64,000 bases of DNA from NCBI RefSeq assembly GCF_020215645.1, contig NZ_CP084058.1, positions 6,262,001 through 6,326,000 on the forward strand, read 5' to 3'. Shown here piece after piece: positions 52,514-60,074 of the stretch; the first letter of the stretch is position 1, and every line of letters starts with the position of its first letter. The position numbers and the translations under genes were made by a program. The notes under the pieces were generated by a model, which did not search any database, was not told the DNA's origin, and was given only the letters and a program-made list of their open reading frames with translations. The DNA comes from Nonomuraea gerenzanensis. Lineage in GTDB: Bacteria > Actinomycetota > Actinomycetes > Streptosporangiales > Streptosporangiaceae.

Positions 52514-52939
52514 GGATTTTCCTCCTAGGACGGTTTCTCGGCAGGTGAAAGGCGCCCCTACGTCGTTTCCCGCATCGCTGGGCCGGTTTCACAAAGGCGG
52601 TCCGGTGAATATCGGCGGCCCTTTTACCCGCACCCGTGACCGCGTCCGACATTCGGCATCACGATAGCGAGCTGTTTGTTTCCGGTCGTCCACCCAGGAT
52701 TTGACTGCGGTCGTCAATCCGCCGCGGTAGGGCGCGGGAGATCTCCACCTGGCGCGGTAGCCCCTCGGACGTCCGGCGGCCCGCGGGCTCACCCCGCCGC
52801 CGTCCGCGCCGCCGTCCGCGCCGCCGTCCGCGCCGCCGTCCGCGCCGCCGTCCCGCTCGCCTCCCCGCTTGACCTCCGCCGGATCTTTCCGTACGTTCCG
52901 GGCGAGCCCGGTGGACCACGGCAGCGCCCGGAGGCGGCC
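52514..52939. promoter_or_regulatory. Divergent promoter region between LamG/RHS operon and P450
   Basis: This 426-base region contains no credible gene. Its right half carries five 12-bp tandem repeats. A candidate site is TTGAC-N7-GTCAA (52701-52717), an inverted repeat extended by GGAT/ATCC flanks, which could be an operator or overlapping divergent -35 boxes. The stretch 52650-52690 is relatively AT-rich, suiting a promoter for the LamG/RHS operon. Specific -10 elements could not be assigned. Confidence 0.4.
52795..52854. repeat. Five 12-bp tandem repeats upstream of the P450 gene
   Basis: CGCCGCCGTCCG is repeated five times without interruption (the last copy ends in C instead of G), 86 bases before the P450 start. 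Copy number is likely to vary and could change promoter spacing. On the opposite strand it reads GGCGGCGGAC repeats, with no coding meaning. Confidence 0.88.
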
Positions 52940-54154
52940 ATGACAGACCAGCCCGGCACCACCCCGACCTGGCCCGACCTTCCCCCGGGCCCGTACGGAA
53001 CCCTCTCCCCCGACGTGCCCCGCCGGCACGCCGAGGCCCCCATGGAGCCCGCCACCCTGCCCAGCGGCGACCGGGTCCCCATGATCGTCCGGTACGCGGA
53101 CGTCCGGGCCCTGCTCATGTCACCCGCCGCGAGCCGCAACCTGCGCGAGCCCGGCCTGCCGCGCCTGGTCCGCGGCCCGTTCCTGGACGACGACCCCGCG
53201 GCGCTGGTGAACCAGGACCCGCCCGAGCACACCCGCTACCGCCGCATCACCCACGGCACCTTCACCCCCAGGAACATCGAACGCTGGCGCGCCCGCACCG
53301 CCGCCATCGCCACCGAGCTGGTCGACGCCGCCGGCCCGGAGTTCGACCTGGTCGCCGACTACGCGCTGCCGCTGCCCGCCCGCGTGATCTGCGAGCTGCT
53401 CGGCGTCCCCCTCGACCACTACGCGCAGTTCCTCGGCTGGACGGAGCTGTTCCTGTCCACCACCGAGACCCACGCCGAGGCCAGGGCCGAGGGCCTGGCC
53501 GCCTTCACCGCCTACACCAGGGAGCTGATCGAACAACACCGGGCCGAGCCGGGTGACGACCTGATCGACCTGCTCGTCGCGGCCCGCGACGGCGGCGACG
53601 GGCTCAGCGAGGACGAGCTGGTCAACATGGTCTTCACGCTGATCCTGGCCGGCCACGAGACGACCGCTTCCATGATCATCCGGGGCGTGTTCAGGCTGCT
53701 CTGCCACCCTGACCAGTACGCCGAGCTCACCGCCCGCCCCGAGCTGCTGGAGCCGGCCGTGGAGGAGATCCTGCGCCACGAGGCCCCGGGCAGCAACGGC
53801 ATGCTCCGGCGCATCACCGCCGACGTCGAGATCTCCGCCGGCACGCTCCCGGCCGGCAGCGTCGTCCTGCCCAACCTCTTCGCCGCCGACCACGACCCGC
53901 GGGCGTTCGCGGACCCGCTGCGCTTCGACATCCACCGCTTCGCCGGCACCCCGCCCCCTCCGCACCTGGCGTTCGGCCACGGCCCGCACTACTGCCTGGG
54001 CGCGAACCTGGCCCGGATGGAGCTGCAGGAGGCGTTCCGCGCGCTGGTGAACCGGCTGCCGGGGCTGTGCGCGCAGGAGGATCTGGCGGCCGTGCGGTGG
54101 ACCGACGGCGCCTTCGTCCATCGGCCGGTGCGGCTCCTGGTCAAGGCCGGCTGA
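52940..54154 (+). CDS. Cytochrome P450
   Basis: The 404-residue protein is a typical soluble bacterial P450. The I-helix has ILAGHETTAS (residues 235-244), the K-helix EILR (276-279), and the heme loop FGHGPHYCLGANLAR with Cys352 as axial ligand. Start ATG has GGAGGC five bases upstream. No ferredoxin or reductase gene is adjacent, so electrons come from elsewhere. The substrate is unknown. Downstream genes (nitronate monooxygenase, AraC regulator, acyl-CoA ligase) suggest a small catabolic or tailoring cluster, but operon linkage is unproven because 160 bases intervene. Confidence 0.93.
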   Translation: MTDQPGTTPTWPDLPPGPYGTLSPDVPRRHAEAPMEPATLPSGDRVPMIVRYADVRALLMSPAASRNLREPGLPRLVRGPFLDDDPAALVNQDPPEHTRYRRITHGTFTPRNIERWRARTAAIATELVDAAGPEFDLVADYALPLPARVICELLGVPLDHYAQFLGWTELFLSTTETHAEARAEGLAAFTAYTRELIEQHRAEPGDDLIDLLVAARDGGDGLSEDELVNMVFTLILAGHETTASMIIRGVFRLLCHPDQYAELTARPELLEPAVEEILRHEAPGSNGMLRRITADVEISAGTLPAGSVVLPNLFAADHDPRAFADPLRFDIHRFAGTPPPPHLAFGHGPHYCLGANLARMELQEAFRALVNRLPGLCAQEDLAAVRWTDGAFVHRPVRLLVKAG

Positions 54155-54314
54155 CCCGTCGGCCACAACGGAACGCCCCGGCCCACCCAGGGAGGGCCCG
54201 CTGGAGGTCTGCACCCTGCGCTGAGCCGACGACACCGGCCGCGCGCGCCTCTGGGCAACCCGCCCGGCAGGGACCACGATGGGGCGGAGAGGTCCCGAGG
54301 GAAAGGACGCCGCC

Positions 54315-55337
54315 ATGTCCGTGCTGTCCACCAGACTTACGGCGAAGTACGCCATCCCGTACCCGTTCGCCTGCGCCGGCATGGCCTTCGTGGGCGAGAG
54401 CCCCGAGCTCGCCGCGGCGGTCACCAACGCGGGCGGCATCGGCGCGATCGGAGCCGGGCTCATGTCGCCCGATCAGTTGCGGGAGACTATCCGCGAGGTC
54501 AGGAGCCGCACGGAGGGCAGGCCGTTCAACGTCAACCTGATCACCTTTTTCGCCACCCCGGAGCAGGTGGAGGTGTGCGCCGAGGAGCGGGTGCCGATCG
54601 TCTCCTTCCACTGGGGCCATCCGCCGGCGGACCGGCTGAAGCTGCTGCGCGAGGCCGGGGTGTCGGTGTGGGAGCAGATCGGCTCCCCCGACGCGGCCAG
54701 GCTCGCCGTGGACGACGGCGTCGAGCTCGTCATCGCCCAGGGCTGGGAGGCCGGCGGGCACAACTACGGCGGCCTGCCGACCATGGTGAACGTGCCCGCC
54801 GTCGTGGACGCCGTCGGCGAGCGCGCGATGGTGCTGGCCGCGGGCGGCATCACCGACGGCCGGCAGGTCGCCGCCGCCCTGTGTCTCGGCGCGGACGGGG
54901 TGTGGGTCGGCACCCGGATGGCCGCCTCGCGCGAGGCCCACGTGCACCCGGAGCACCACCGGCGGCTGGTGGAGGCCACCGGGGAGAGCGCGGTGCTCAC
55001 GTCGGTCTTCGGGCCGGAGTTCCCGGCGTTCAACCCGATGCGCTTGCAGCGCAACCGCGTGGTGGCCGAGTGGGACGAGCGCGCTGCCGAGATCCCGGCC
55101 GACGTCGGCTCGCTGGAGCAGGTCGGCACCACGGTCGTCCAGGGGCGGGAGGCGCCGGTACGCAAGTTCGGCCTGCTGCTGGCGGTGCCGGGGACTGAGG
55201 CCGACTGGGAGGAGATGCCCTGGCTGATGGGGCAGGGCGTGGGACTCATCCACGACGTCAGACCGGCCGGCGAGCTGGTCAGGGACATGATGGAGCAGGC
55301 CGAGCGGGTGCTGACCGAGCGAGGCCGTGGGGCTTGA
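54315..55337 (+). CDS. Nitronate monooxygenase-family FMN enzyme
   Basis: The 340-residue TIM-barrel protein matches the 2-nitropropane dioxygenase / nitronate monooxygenase family. Visible features are TNAGGIGAIGAG near the N-terminus, QGWEAGGHNYGG with the catalytic His, and VLAAGGITDGRQVAAAL followed by GVWVGTRM for FMN phosphate binding. It oxidises alkyl nitronates with O2, detoxifying compounds such as propionate-3-nitronate, although many members act on unknown substrates. ATG 54315 has AAAGGA nine bases upstream. Its stop overlaps the start of the AraC-type gene, so the two are co-translated. Confidence 0.87.
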   Translation: MSVLSTRLTAKYAIPYPFACAGMAFVGESPELAAAVTNAGGIGAIGAGLMSPDQLRETIREVRSRTEGRPFNVNLITFFATPEQVEVCAEERVPIVSFHWGHPPADRLKLLREAGVSVWEQIGSPDAARLAVDDGVELVIAQGWEAGGHNYGGLPTMVNVPAVVDAVGERAMVLAAGGITDGRQVAAALCLGADGVWVGTRMAASREAHVHPEHHRRLVEATGESAVLTSVFGPEFPAFNPMRLQRNRVVAEWDERAAEIPADVGSLEQVGTTVVQGREAPVRKFGLLLAVPGTEADWEEMPWLMGQGVGLIHDVRPAGELVRDMMEQAERVLTERGRGA

Positions 55338-56191
55338 CCGTGCACGGTCGCCGGGTTCCCGACCGGCTCGACGCGGACGATGTGCCGGGGCATGCCTGGC
55401 GTGGCTGGTGCCTGCTGCGGCCCGGGCTGCTGCTGTACGGGGGCACGGTCGGCAGGAACGAGCCGCACGCGCACCACGCGGTGCAGCTCATCGTGGCCGC
55501 CGAGCCGTTCACGATGGCCGATGCCCGCGGTGAGCGGGTGACGACGCGCGTCGCCGTCGTCCCGCCCGACACCGGGCACACGGTGCTGGCCGGGGCTCAC
55601 GAGGCCCTGCTCGCCCACCTGGACCCGCGCAGTTCGGCCGGGCGGTCGCTGCTCGCGCGCTCGGGCGCCGGGCCGAGGGCCTCGTCCTGGTCGCCGTCCG
55701 CCACCCGGAACGGCAGCCCGCCGGCCGCAGACGATTGTGGCGGCAGGCGTCCCCTCATGTTCGCCCCACCACCACCCGATCACACCCGCTCGACCGAAGC
55801 GGCGAGCGCGTTGCGAACCGTCGAGGCGTGGAGCGGCCACAGCGGCACCGCCGACGCCCTGCCCCACCCGGCGGTGGAGGCGGCGATCGCGGTCATCCCC
55901 GCGCTCCTCCCGTCAGGCCAGGTACGCCTGCGGGCGGTCGCGGACGCCGTCCACCTGTCCCCGAGCCGGCTGGCGCACCTGTTCAGCGCGGATGTGGGCA
56001 TCCCGCTGCGCCCGTACGTGCGCTGGCTGCGCCTGAGGCGGGCCATCGACCGGGTGGCCGCCGGTGAGACGCTGACCTCGGCCGCGCACACCGCCGGCTT
56101 CACCGACGGACCCCACTTCACCCGGGCCTTCCGCCGCACGTTCGGCAACACCCCGTCCGAGCTCGCCGCCGCGATCGACTGGCTGCCCTGA
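55334..56191 (+). CDS. AraC-family transcriptional regulator
   Basis: The 285-residue protein has an N-terminal cupin-like sensor part (HAHHAVQLIVAAEPF, residues 45-60) and a C-terminal AraC double helix-turn-helix. The latter reads LRAVADAVHLSPSRLAHLFS, then TSAAHTAGFTDGPHFTRAF and FRRTFGNTPSELA. The TTG start overlaps the nitronate monooxygenase stop (TTGA), implying translational coupling; GTG 55340 is an alternative. Residues about 110-150 are Ser/Pro-rich and unlike the family core, perhaps a linker or a region scrambled by compensating shifts. It likely controls this small cluster. The CoA-ligase gene is convergent only three bases away, with no terminator. Confidence 0.85.
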   Translation: MTVHGRRVPDRLDADDVPGHAWRGWCLLRPGLLLYGGTVGRNEPHAHHAVQLIVAAEPFTMADARGERVTTRVAVVPPDTGHTVLAGAHEALLAHLDPRSSAGRSLLARSGAGPRASSWSPSATRNGSPPAADDCGGRRPLMFAPPPPDHTRSTEAASALRTVEAWSGHSGTADALPHPAVEAAIAVIPALLPSGQVRLRAVADAVHLSPSRLAHLFSADVGIPLRPYVRWLRLRRAIDRVAAGETLTSAAHTAGFTDGPHFTRAFRRTFGNTPSELAAAIDWLP

Positions 56192-56194
56192 CCC

Positions 56195-57730
56195 CTACCG
56201 CAGCTCCCGCTTGAGGATCTTGCCCGTCGCCGTCATCGGCAGGCTCTCGCAGAACTCGACGATCCGCGGGTACTTGTGGGCCGCCATGTTCTCCCTGCCC
56301 CAGGCGACCAGATCGGCCTCGCTCACCCGCGCGCCGGCCGCCGGGATGGCGTACGCCTTGACCTCCTCGCCGTGCGAGGCGTGCGGCACGCCGACCACCG
56401 CCACCAGCGAGACCGCCGGATGCGTCATCAGCACCTCCTCCACCTCGCGCGGGTAGACGTTGAACCCACCCCGGATGATCAGGTCCTTGGTGCGGTCGAT
56501 GATGGCGTAGTAGCCGTCCTCGTCGCGGGTGGCGATGTCGCCGGTACGGAACCAGCCGTCCCGCAGCACCTCGGCCGTCTCCTCGGGCCGCCCGTGGTAG
56601 CCCTTCATGACGTTGTGACCGCGGATGGCGATCTCGCCGGGCCCCTCGCCCTCGACGGTGTTCCAGTCGCCGTCCACCAGCCGCATCTCCACCCCCCACA
56701 GGGGGAAGCCGATGGTGCCGGGCTTGGTGGGCCGGCTGAGCTGGTTGAAGCAGGCCGCGGGGGACGTCTCCGACAGGCCGTAACCCTCCAGGATGGGGAT
56801 GCCGAACGTGGCCTCGAAGTCCTTGAGCACCTCGACCGGGCAGGCGGCCGCCCCCGAGACCGCCACCTGCAGCGTCGCGGGCACCTCCGCCCCTTCGGCG
56901 TGGATCTTCGAGAGCATCGCCCAGTACATGGTGGGCACCCCGGCGAACATGGTCACCCGCTCCCTGCGCATGAGCTCCAGCGCCTGACCCGGCTCGAAGC
57001 GCGGCAGCAGCACCAGGGTGGCGCGGCGGCGCAGGCTCACGTTCATCACGGAGGTCTGGCCGAAGGAGTGGAAGAGCGGCAGCACCGCGAGCGAGACGTC
57101 ACCTTCGGGCGCGGTGGGGAACATCTGGTCGCTGACCATGGTGTTGAGCAGCAGGTTCGCGTGGGTCAGCTCGGCGCCCTTGGGCTGACCGGTGGTGCCG
57201 GAGGTGTAGAGGATGGCCGCGACGTCCTCCGGCCCGGTCCGTACCGTCTCGAACTGCTGGGGCATGCCGTCCAGCGCCGCCCAGAACGACTCGCCGTGCT
57301 CCGACTCGGCGGCCAGCGGCGTGGCGGGCAGCACGAAGAAGTGCTCGCACCCCCGCGCGCCGTCGAACCCCTCCCGCCCGCGCGCCCCCGTCGGCAGCTC
57401 GGCGGTGCCCTCGAAGCAGAACAGCGCCCTGGCGCCGCTGTCGGTCAGGTGGTAGGTGATCTCGCGCGGCTGCAGCAGCACGCTGAGCGGCACCACGGTC
57501 GCCCCGGCCTTGAGGATGCCGAAGTAGACGAACGGGAAGTACGGCAGGTTCGGGCAGAGCAGCGCCACCTTGTCGCCCCGGCCGATCCCCCGCGCCACCA
57601 GCAGGCCGGCCACCTGGTTCGCGACGGAGTCCACCATGGCGTACGGCAGGCGCAGGTCACCGTAGACCAGGGCGGTACGGTCCGGCGCGTTGCGGGCGCT
57701 GTCTTCCAGGATGATCGACAGGTTGAGCAT
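56195..57730 (-). CDS. Acyl-CoA synthetase (AMP-dependent, fatty-acid type)
   Basis: The 511-residue enzyme has all ANL-family motifs: the P-loop YTSGTTGQPKGAEL, GYGLSETSP (A5), GDIATRDEDGYYAIIDR with the ribose-binding Asp and hinge (A7/A8), and the C-terminal catalytic Lys in TATGKILKREL. It activates a carboxylic acid as acyl-adenylate, then forms the CoA thioester; the substrate is probably a medium or long chain acid. Start ATG 57730 fits the usual MLNLSIILED-type N-terminus. It is convergent with the AraC gene. A degraded regulator and the DJ-1 gene lie upstream. Confidence 0.92.
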   Translation of the reverse strand: MLNLSIILEDSARNAPDRTALVYGDLRLPYAMVDSVANQVAGLLVARGIGRGDKVALLCPNLPYFPFVYFGILKAGATVVPLSVLLQPREITYHLTDSGARALFCFEGTAELPTGARGREGFDGARGCEHFFVLPATPLAAESEHGESFWAALDGMPQQFETVRTGPEDVAAILYTSGTTGQPKGAELTHANLLLNTMVSDQMFPTAPEGDVSLAVLPLFHSFGQTSVMNVSLRRRATLVLLPRFEPGQALELMRRERVTMFAGVPTMYWAMLSKIHAEGAEVPATLQVAVSGAAACPVEVLKDFEATFGIPILEGYGLSETSPAACFNQLSRPTKPGTIGFPLWGVEMRLVDGDWNTVEGEGPGEIAIRGHNVMKGYHGRPEETAEVLRDGWFRTGDIATRDEDGYYAIIDRTKDLIIRGGFNVYPREVEEVLMTHPAVSLVAVVGVPHASHGEEVKAYAIPAAGARVSEADLVAWGRENMAAHKYPRIVEFCESLPMTATGKILKRELR

Positions 57731-57820
57731 CGTGACCCTCTCGTGGGAACGCGTCGTCCGTCCCCAGGGTGCTCCTGTGGGTCCCAGCAGGACTTGTACG
57801 AACGTGCTGAGGTCCGCGCG

Positions 57821-57900
57821 TCAGGGCGTGAAGGCGCGCCGGTACGCGGTGGGCGTGGTGGAGTAGGCGCGTTGGAAGTGCAGGCGCAGGTTCGTGGCGC
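57821..57900 (-). pseudogene. Fossil C-terminus of a GlxA/AraC-type regulator
   Basis: A minus-strand frame reads ATNLRLHFQRAYSTTPTAYR followed by RAFTP and a stop at 57821. This is the second helix-turn-helix end typical of AraC/GlxA regulators. Nothing upstream on the minus strand continues it; the DJ-1 gene begins 70 bases away. Only about 26 codons remain. Confidence 0.68.
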
Positions 57901-57971
57901 ACAGTGGTTCCTTGTGCACAGTGGCAAGGATGCCACTCGCCGCCCGGACGGCCGCGCGGGATTCTGGCCGG

Positions 57972-58553
57972 GTGCGAATCGAACTGGTGATTTTCGACGG
58001 CTTCGACGAACTGGACGTGTTCGGGCCGTTCGAGGTGTTGTCGATGGCGGGTTTCGACGTCGAGCTGGTCGCCGCCGAGCAGCCGGGGCCGGTGACCAGC
58101 ATGCGCGGCGTGCGGCTCCAGGTGCCCGGGGTGCTGGGCCGGGCCGACGGCGTGATCGTCCCGGGTGGCGGCTGGCTGAACCGGGCCCCGGAGGGCACCT
58201 GGGCGCAGGCGCGGCGCGGCGTGCTCCCGGCGCGGCTGGCCGCGCTGGCGCCTTCGGTGCGCTGGATGGCGTCGGTGTGCACGGGCGCGCTGCTGCTCGC
58301 CGCCGCCGGGCTGCTGACGGGCCGCCGGGCGACCACCAACCGCAACGCCTACGAGGAGCTGCGCGCCTACGACGTCGCCGTCCTCGACGAGCGCGTCGTC
58401 GACGACGGCGACCGCATCACCGCGGGCGCGCTCAGCGCCGGGCTCGACCTGGGCCTGTGGATCACCGAACGGGAACTCGGCGCCGCCACCGCAGACCGGG
58501 TCTCCGCCGCCGTCGAGTACCCGCCTGCGGCTCGGCCCGGCGCCGCCTCTTGA
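57972..58553 (+). CDS. DJ-1/PfpI-family protein
   Basis: The 193-residue protein has the DJ-1/PfpI fold: Glu21 near FGPFEVL, DGVIVPGG, and nucleophile Cys103 in the elbow ASVCTGALLLAAAGLLTG. It lacks the C-terminal AraC domain of GlxA regulators and is full length as a stand-alone family member (isonitrile hydratase or stress-protein type). The start is GTG 57972; the frame is open upstream but without an RBS. It neighbours the fossil end of a GlxA regulator, which commonly partners such genes. Confidence 0.85.
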   Translation: MRIELVIFDGFDELDVFGPFEVLSMAGFDVELVAAEQPGPVTSMRGVRLQVPGVLGRADGVIVPGGGWLNRAPEGTWAQARRGVLPARLAALAPSVRWMASVCTGALLLAAAGLLTGRRATTNRNAYEELRAYDVAVLDERVVDDGDRITAGALSAGLDLGLWITERELGAATADRVSAAVEYPPAARPGAAS

Positions 58554-58615
58554 TCAATCGGCCGTCTCAGCCGACCATCGAGTCAGAGCGTCCGACCCCT
58601 CCGGAGGAACCCCCC

Positions 58616-58849
58616 ATGATCCGTCGCCTCCTGCTGGCCACCGTCCTCGCCCTCGCCTCCGTCACCGCCGTCACCACGGGCCCCGCCCAGGCCCGCGCCT
58701 GCAAGATCGACCACACCTGCGTCACCGTCTACTACAGCGACTCCACCCGCACCGTCGTGGTCGGGGAGAAGTACGAGGACTGCAATGGCGCGGTCGACAT
58801 GTGGGGTGTGCGCAGCGGTTACCTGGAGTTCTACGAGAGCCCGTGCTGA
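58616..58849 (+). CDS. Small secreted DUF6289-like protein
   Basis: The 77-residue protein has a Sec signal peptide (MIRRLLLATVLALASVTAV, cleavage near AQARA) and a 50-residue mature part with four Cys (CKIDHTC, EDC, SPC) that likely form two disulfides. The pattern ACKIDHTC..YYSDS..T.VVG matches my memory of the DUF6289 family of actinomycete secreted peptides, of unknown function. A clean GGAGGAAC lies upstream. It follows the DJ-1 gene by 62 bases and ends before GC-rich repeats (58860-58920) containing a small hairpin. Confidence 0.8.
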   Translation: MIRRLLLATVLALASVTAVTTGPAQARACKIDHTCVTVYYSDSTRTVVVGEKYEDCNGAVDMWGVRSGYLEFYESPC

Positions 58850-58921
58850 CGGCCGGTCACCCCAGGCCCGGGCCGGCGCGGCCCGGCACTGCGCGGCCCG
58901 GCACTGCGCGGCGCGGCGCGG

Positions 58922-59944
58922 TCAGCGCCAGCCGAGCGCGGGGGCGACGTGCGTCAGGACCGATGACAGGAGGTGGGCGTTGTAGTCCACGCCGAGCTGG
59001 CTGGGCACCGTCAGCAGGAGCGTGTCGGCCGCCGCGATCGCCTCGTCCGCGGCCAGCTCCTCGACCAGCACGTCCGGCTCGGCGGCGTACGTGCGCCCGA
59101 AGATCGCCCTGGTGCTGGCGTCGATGAAGCCGACCTGGTCGGAGCTGCCGCGCTCGTGACCGAAGTACGCGCGGTCCGTGTCGTTGACGATCGGCATGAT
59201 CGAGCGGCTCACCGACACCCGTGGCTCTCCCTCGTGGCCCGCCTCCTTCCACGCCTCCCGGTAGGCCGCGATCTGCTCGGCCTGCTGCACGTGGAACGGC
59301 TTGCCGTTCTCGTCGTCCTTGAGCGTGGAGCTCATCAGGTGCATGCCCAGCCCGGCCGCCCACTTCGCGGTGGCGTTCGAGCTGGACCCCCACCAGATGC
59401 GCTGCCGCAGCCCCGCCGAGTGCGGTTCGAGGCGCAGCAGGCCGGGCGGGTTGGGGAACATCGGCCGCGGGTTCGGCTGCGCGAACCCCTCGCCGTCCAG
59501 CATCTTGAGGAAGACCTCCGCGTGCCTGCGCGCCATGTCAGCCTCGCTCTCGCCCTCGGCCGGCTGGTACCCGAAGTAACGCCAGCCGTCGATCACCTGC
59601 TCGGGTGATCCCCGGCTGATGCCGAGCTGCAGCCGCCCGCCCGCGATCAGGTCGGCGGCGCCGGCGTCCTCGGCCATGTAGAGCGGGTTCTCGTAGCGCA
59701 TGTCGATGACGCCCGTACCGATCTCGATCCGGCTCGTCCGCGCGCCGACGGCGGCCAGCAGCGGGAACGGGCTCGCGAGCTGCTGGGCGAAGTGGTGGAC
59801 GCGGAAGTAGGCGCCGTCGGCACCCAGCTCCTCGGCGGCCACCGCCAGCTCGATCGACTGCAGCAGGGTGTCGGACGCGCTGCGGGCCTCCGAGTACGGT
59901 GACGACGACCAGTGGCCGAAGCTCAGGAAACCGATCTTCTTCAT
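58922..59944 (-). CDS. LLM-class (luciferase-like) flavin-dependent monooxygenase
   Basis: The 340-residue protein matches bacterial luciferase-like monooxygenases: KKIGFLSFGHW, LGADGAYFRVHHFAQQ, IEIGTGVIDMRYENPLYMAE, GRLQLGISRGSPEQ, and RIWWGSSSNATAKWAAG. It uses reduced FMN or F420 and O2; which cofactor is not evident. ATG 59944 is preferred (GAAGAG upstream); GTG 59965 would add seven residues. It is convergent with the DUF6289-like gene and divergent from the large DUF6493-like gene. Confidence 0.88.
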   Translation of the reverse strand: MKKIGFLSFGHWSSSPYSEARSASDTLLQSIELAVAAEELGADGAYFRVHHFAQQLASPFPLLAAVGARTSRIEIGTGVIDMRYENPLYMAEDAGAADLIAGGRLQLGISRGSPEQVIDGWRYFGYQPAEGESEADMARRHAEVFLKMLDGEGFAQPNPRPMFPNPPGLLRLEPHSAGLRQRIWWGSSSNATAKWAAGLGMHLMSSTLKDDENGKPFHVQQAEQIAAYREAWKEAGHEGEPRVSVSRSIMPIVNDTDRAYFGHERGSSDQVGFIDASTRAIFGRTYAAEPDVLVEELAADEAIAAADTLLLTVPSQLGVDYNAHLLSSVLTHVAPALGWR

Positions 59945-60074
59945 ACGCTCTTCAACCTTCCGCACGTCAAGGACATTCCTGCTCCGCAGAGCTTCAGACG
60001 TCGTCAGGGAGTTTGTCGGTGGCGATCAATACGCTGCCGCCCATGATCCACACCACCTTATCCGAGACCCCCGC

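Noticed and set aside
53000..57730. Complete natural-product biosynthetic cluster around the P450
   Set aside because: No PKS, NRPS, terpene or RiPP core genes are present in the window; the enzymes are more consistent with small catabolic or tailoring functions.
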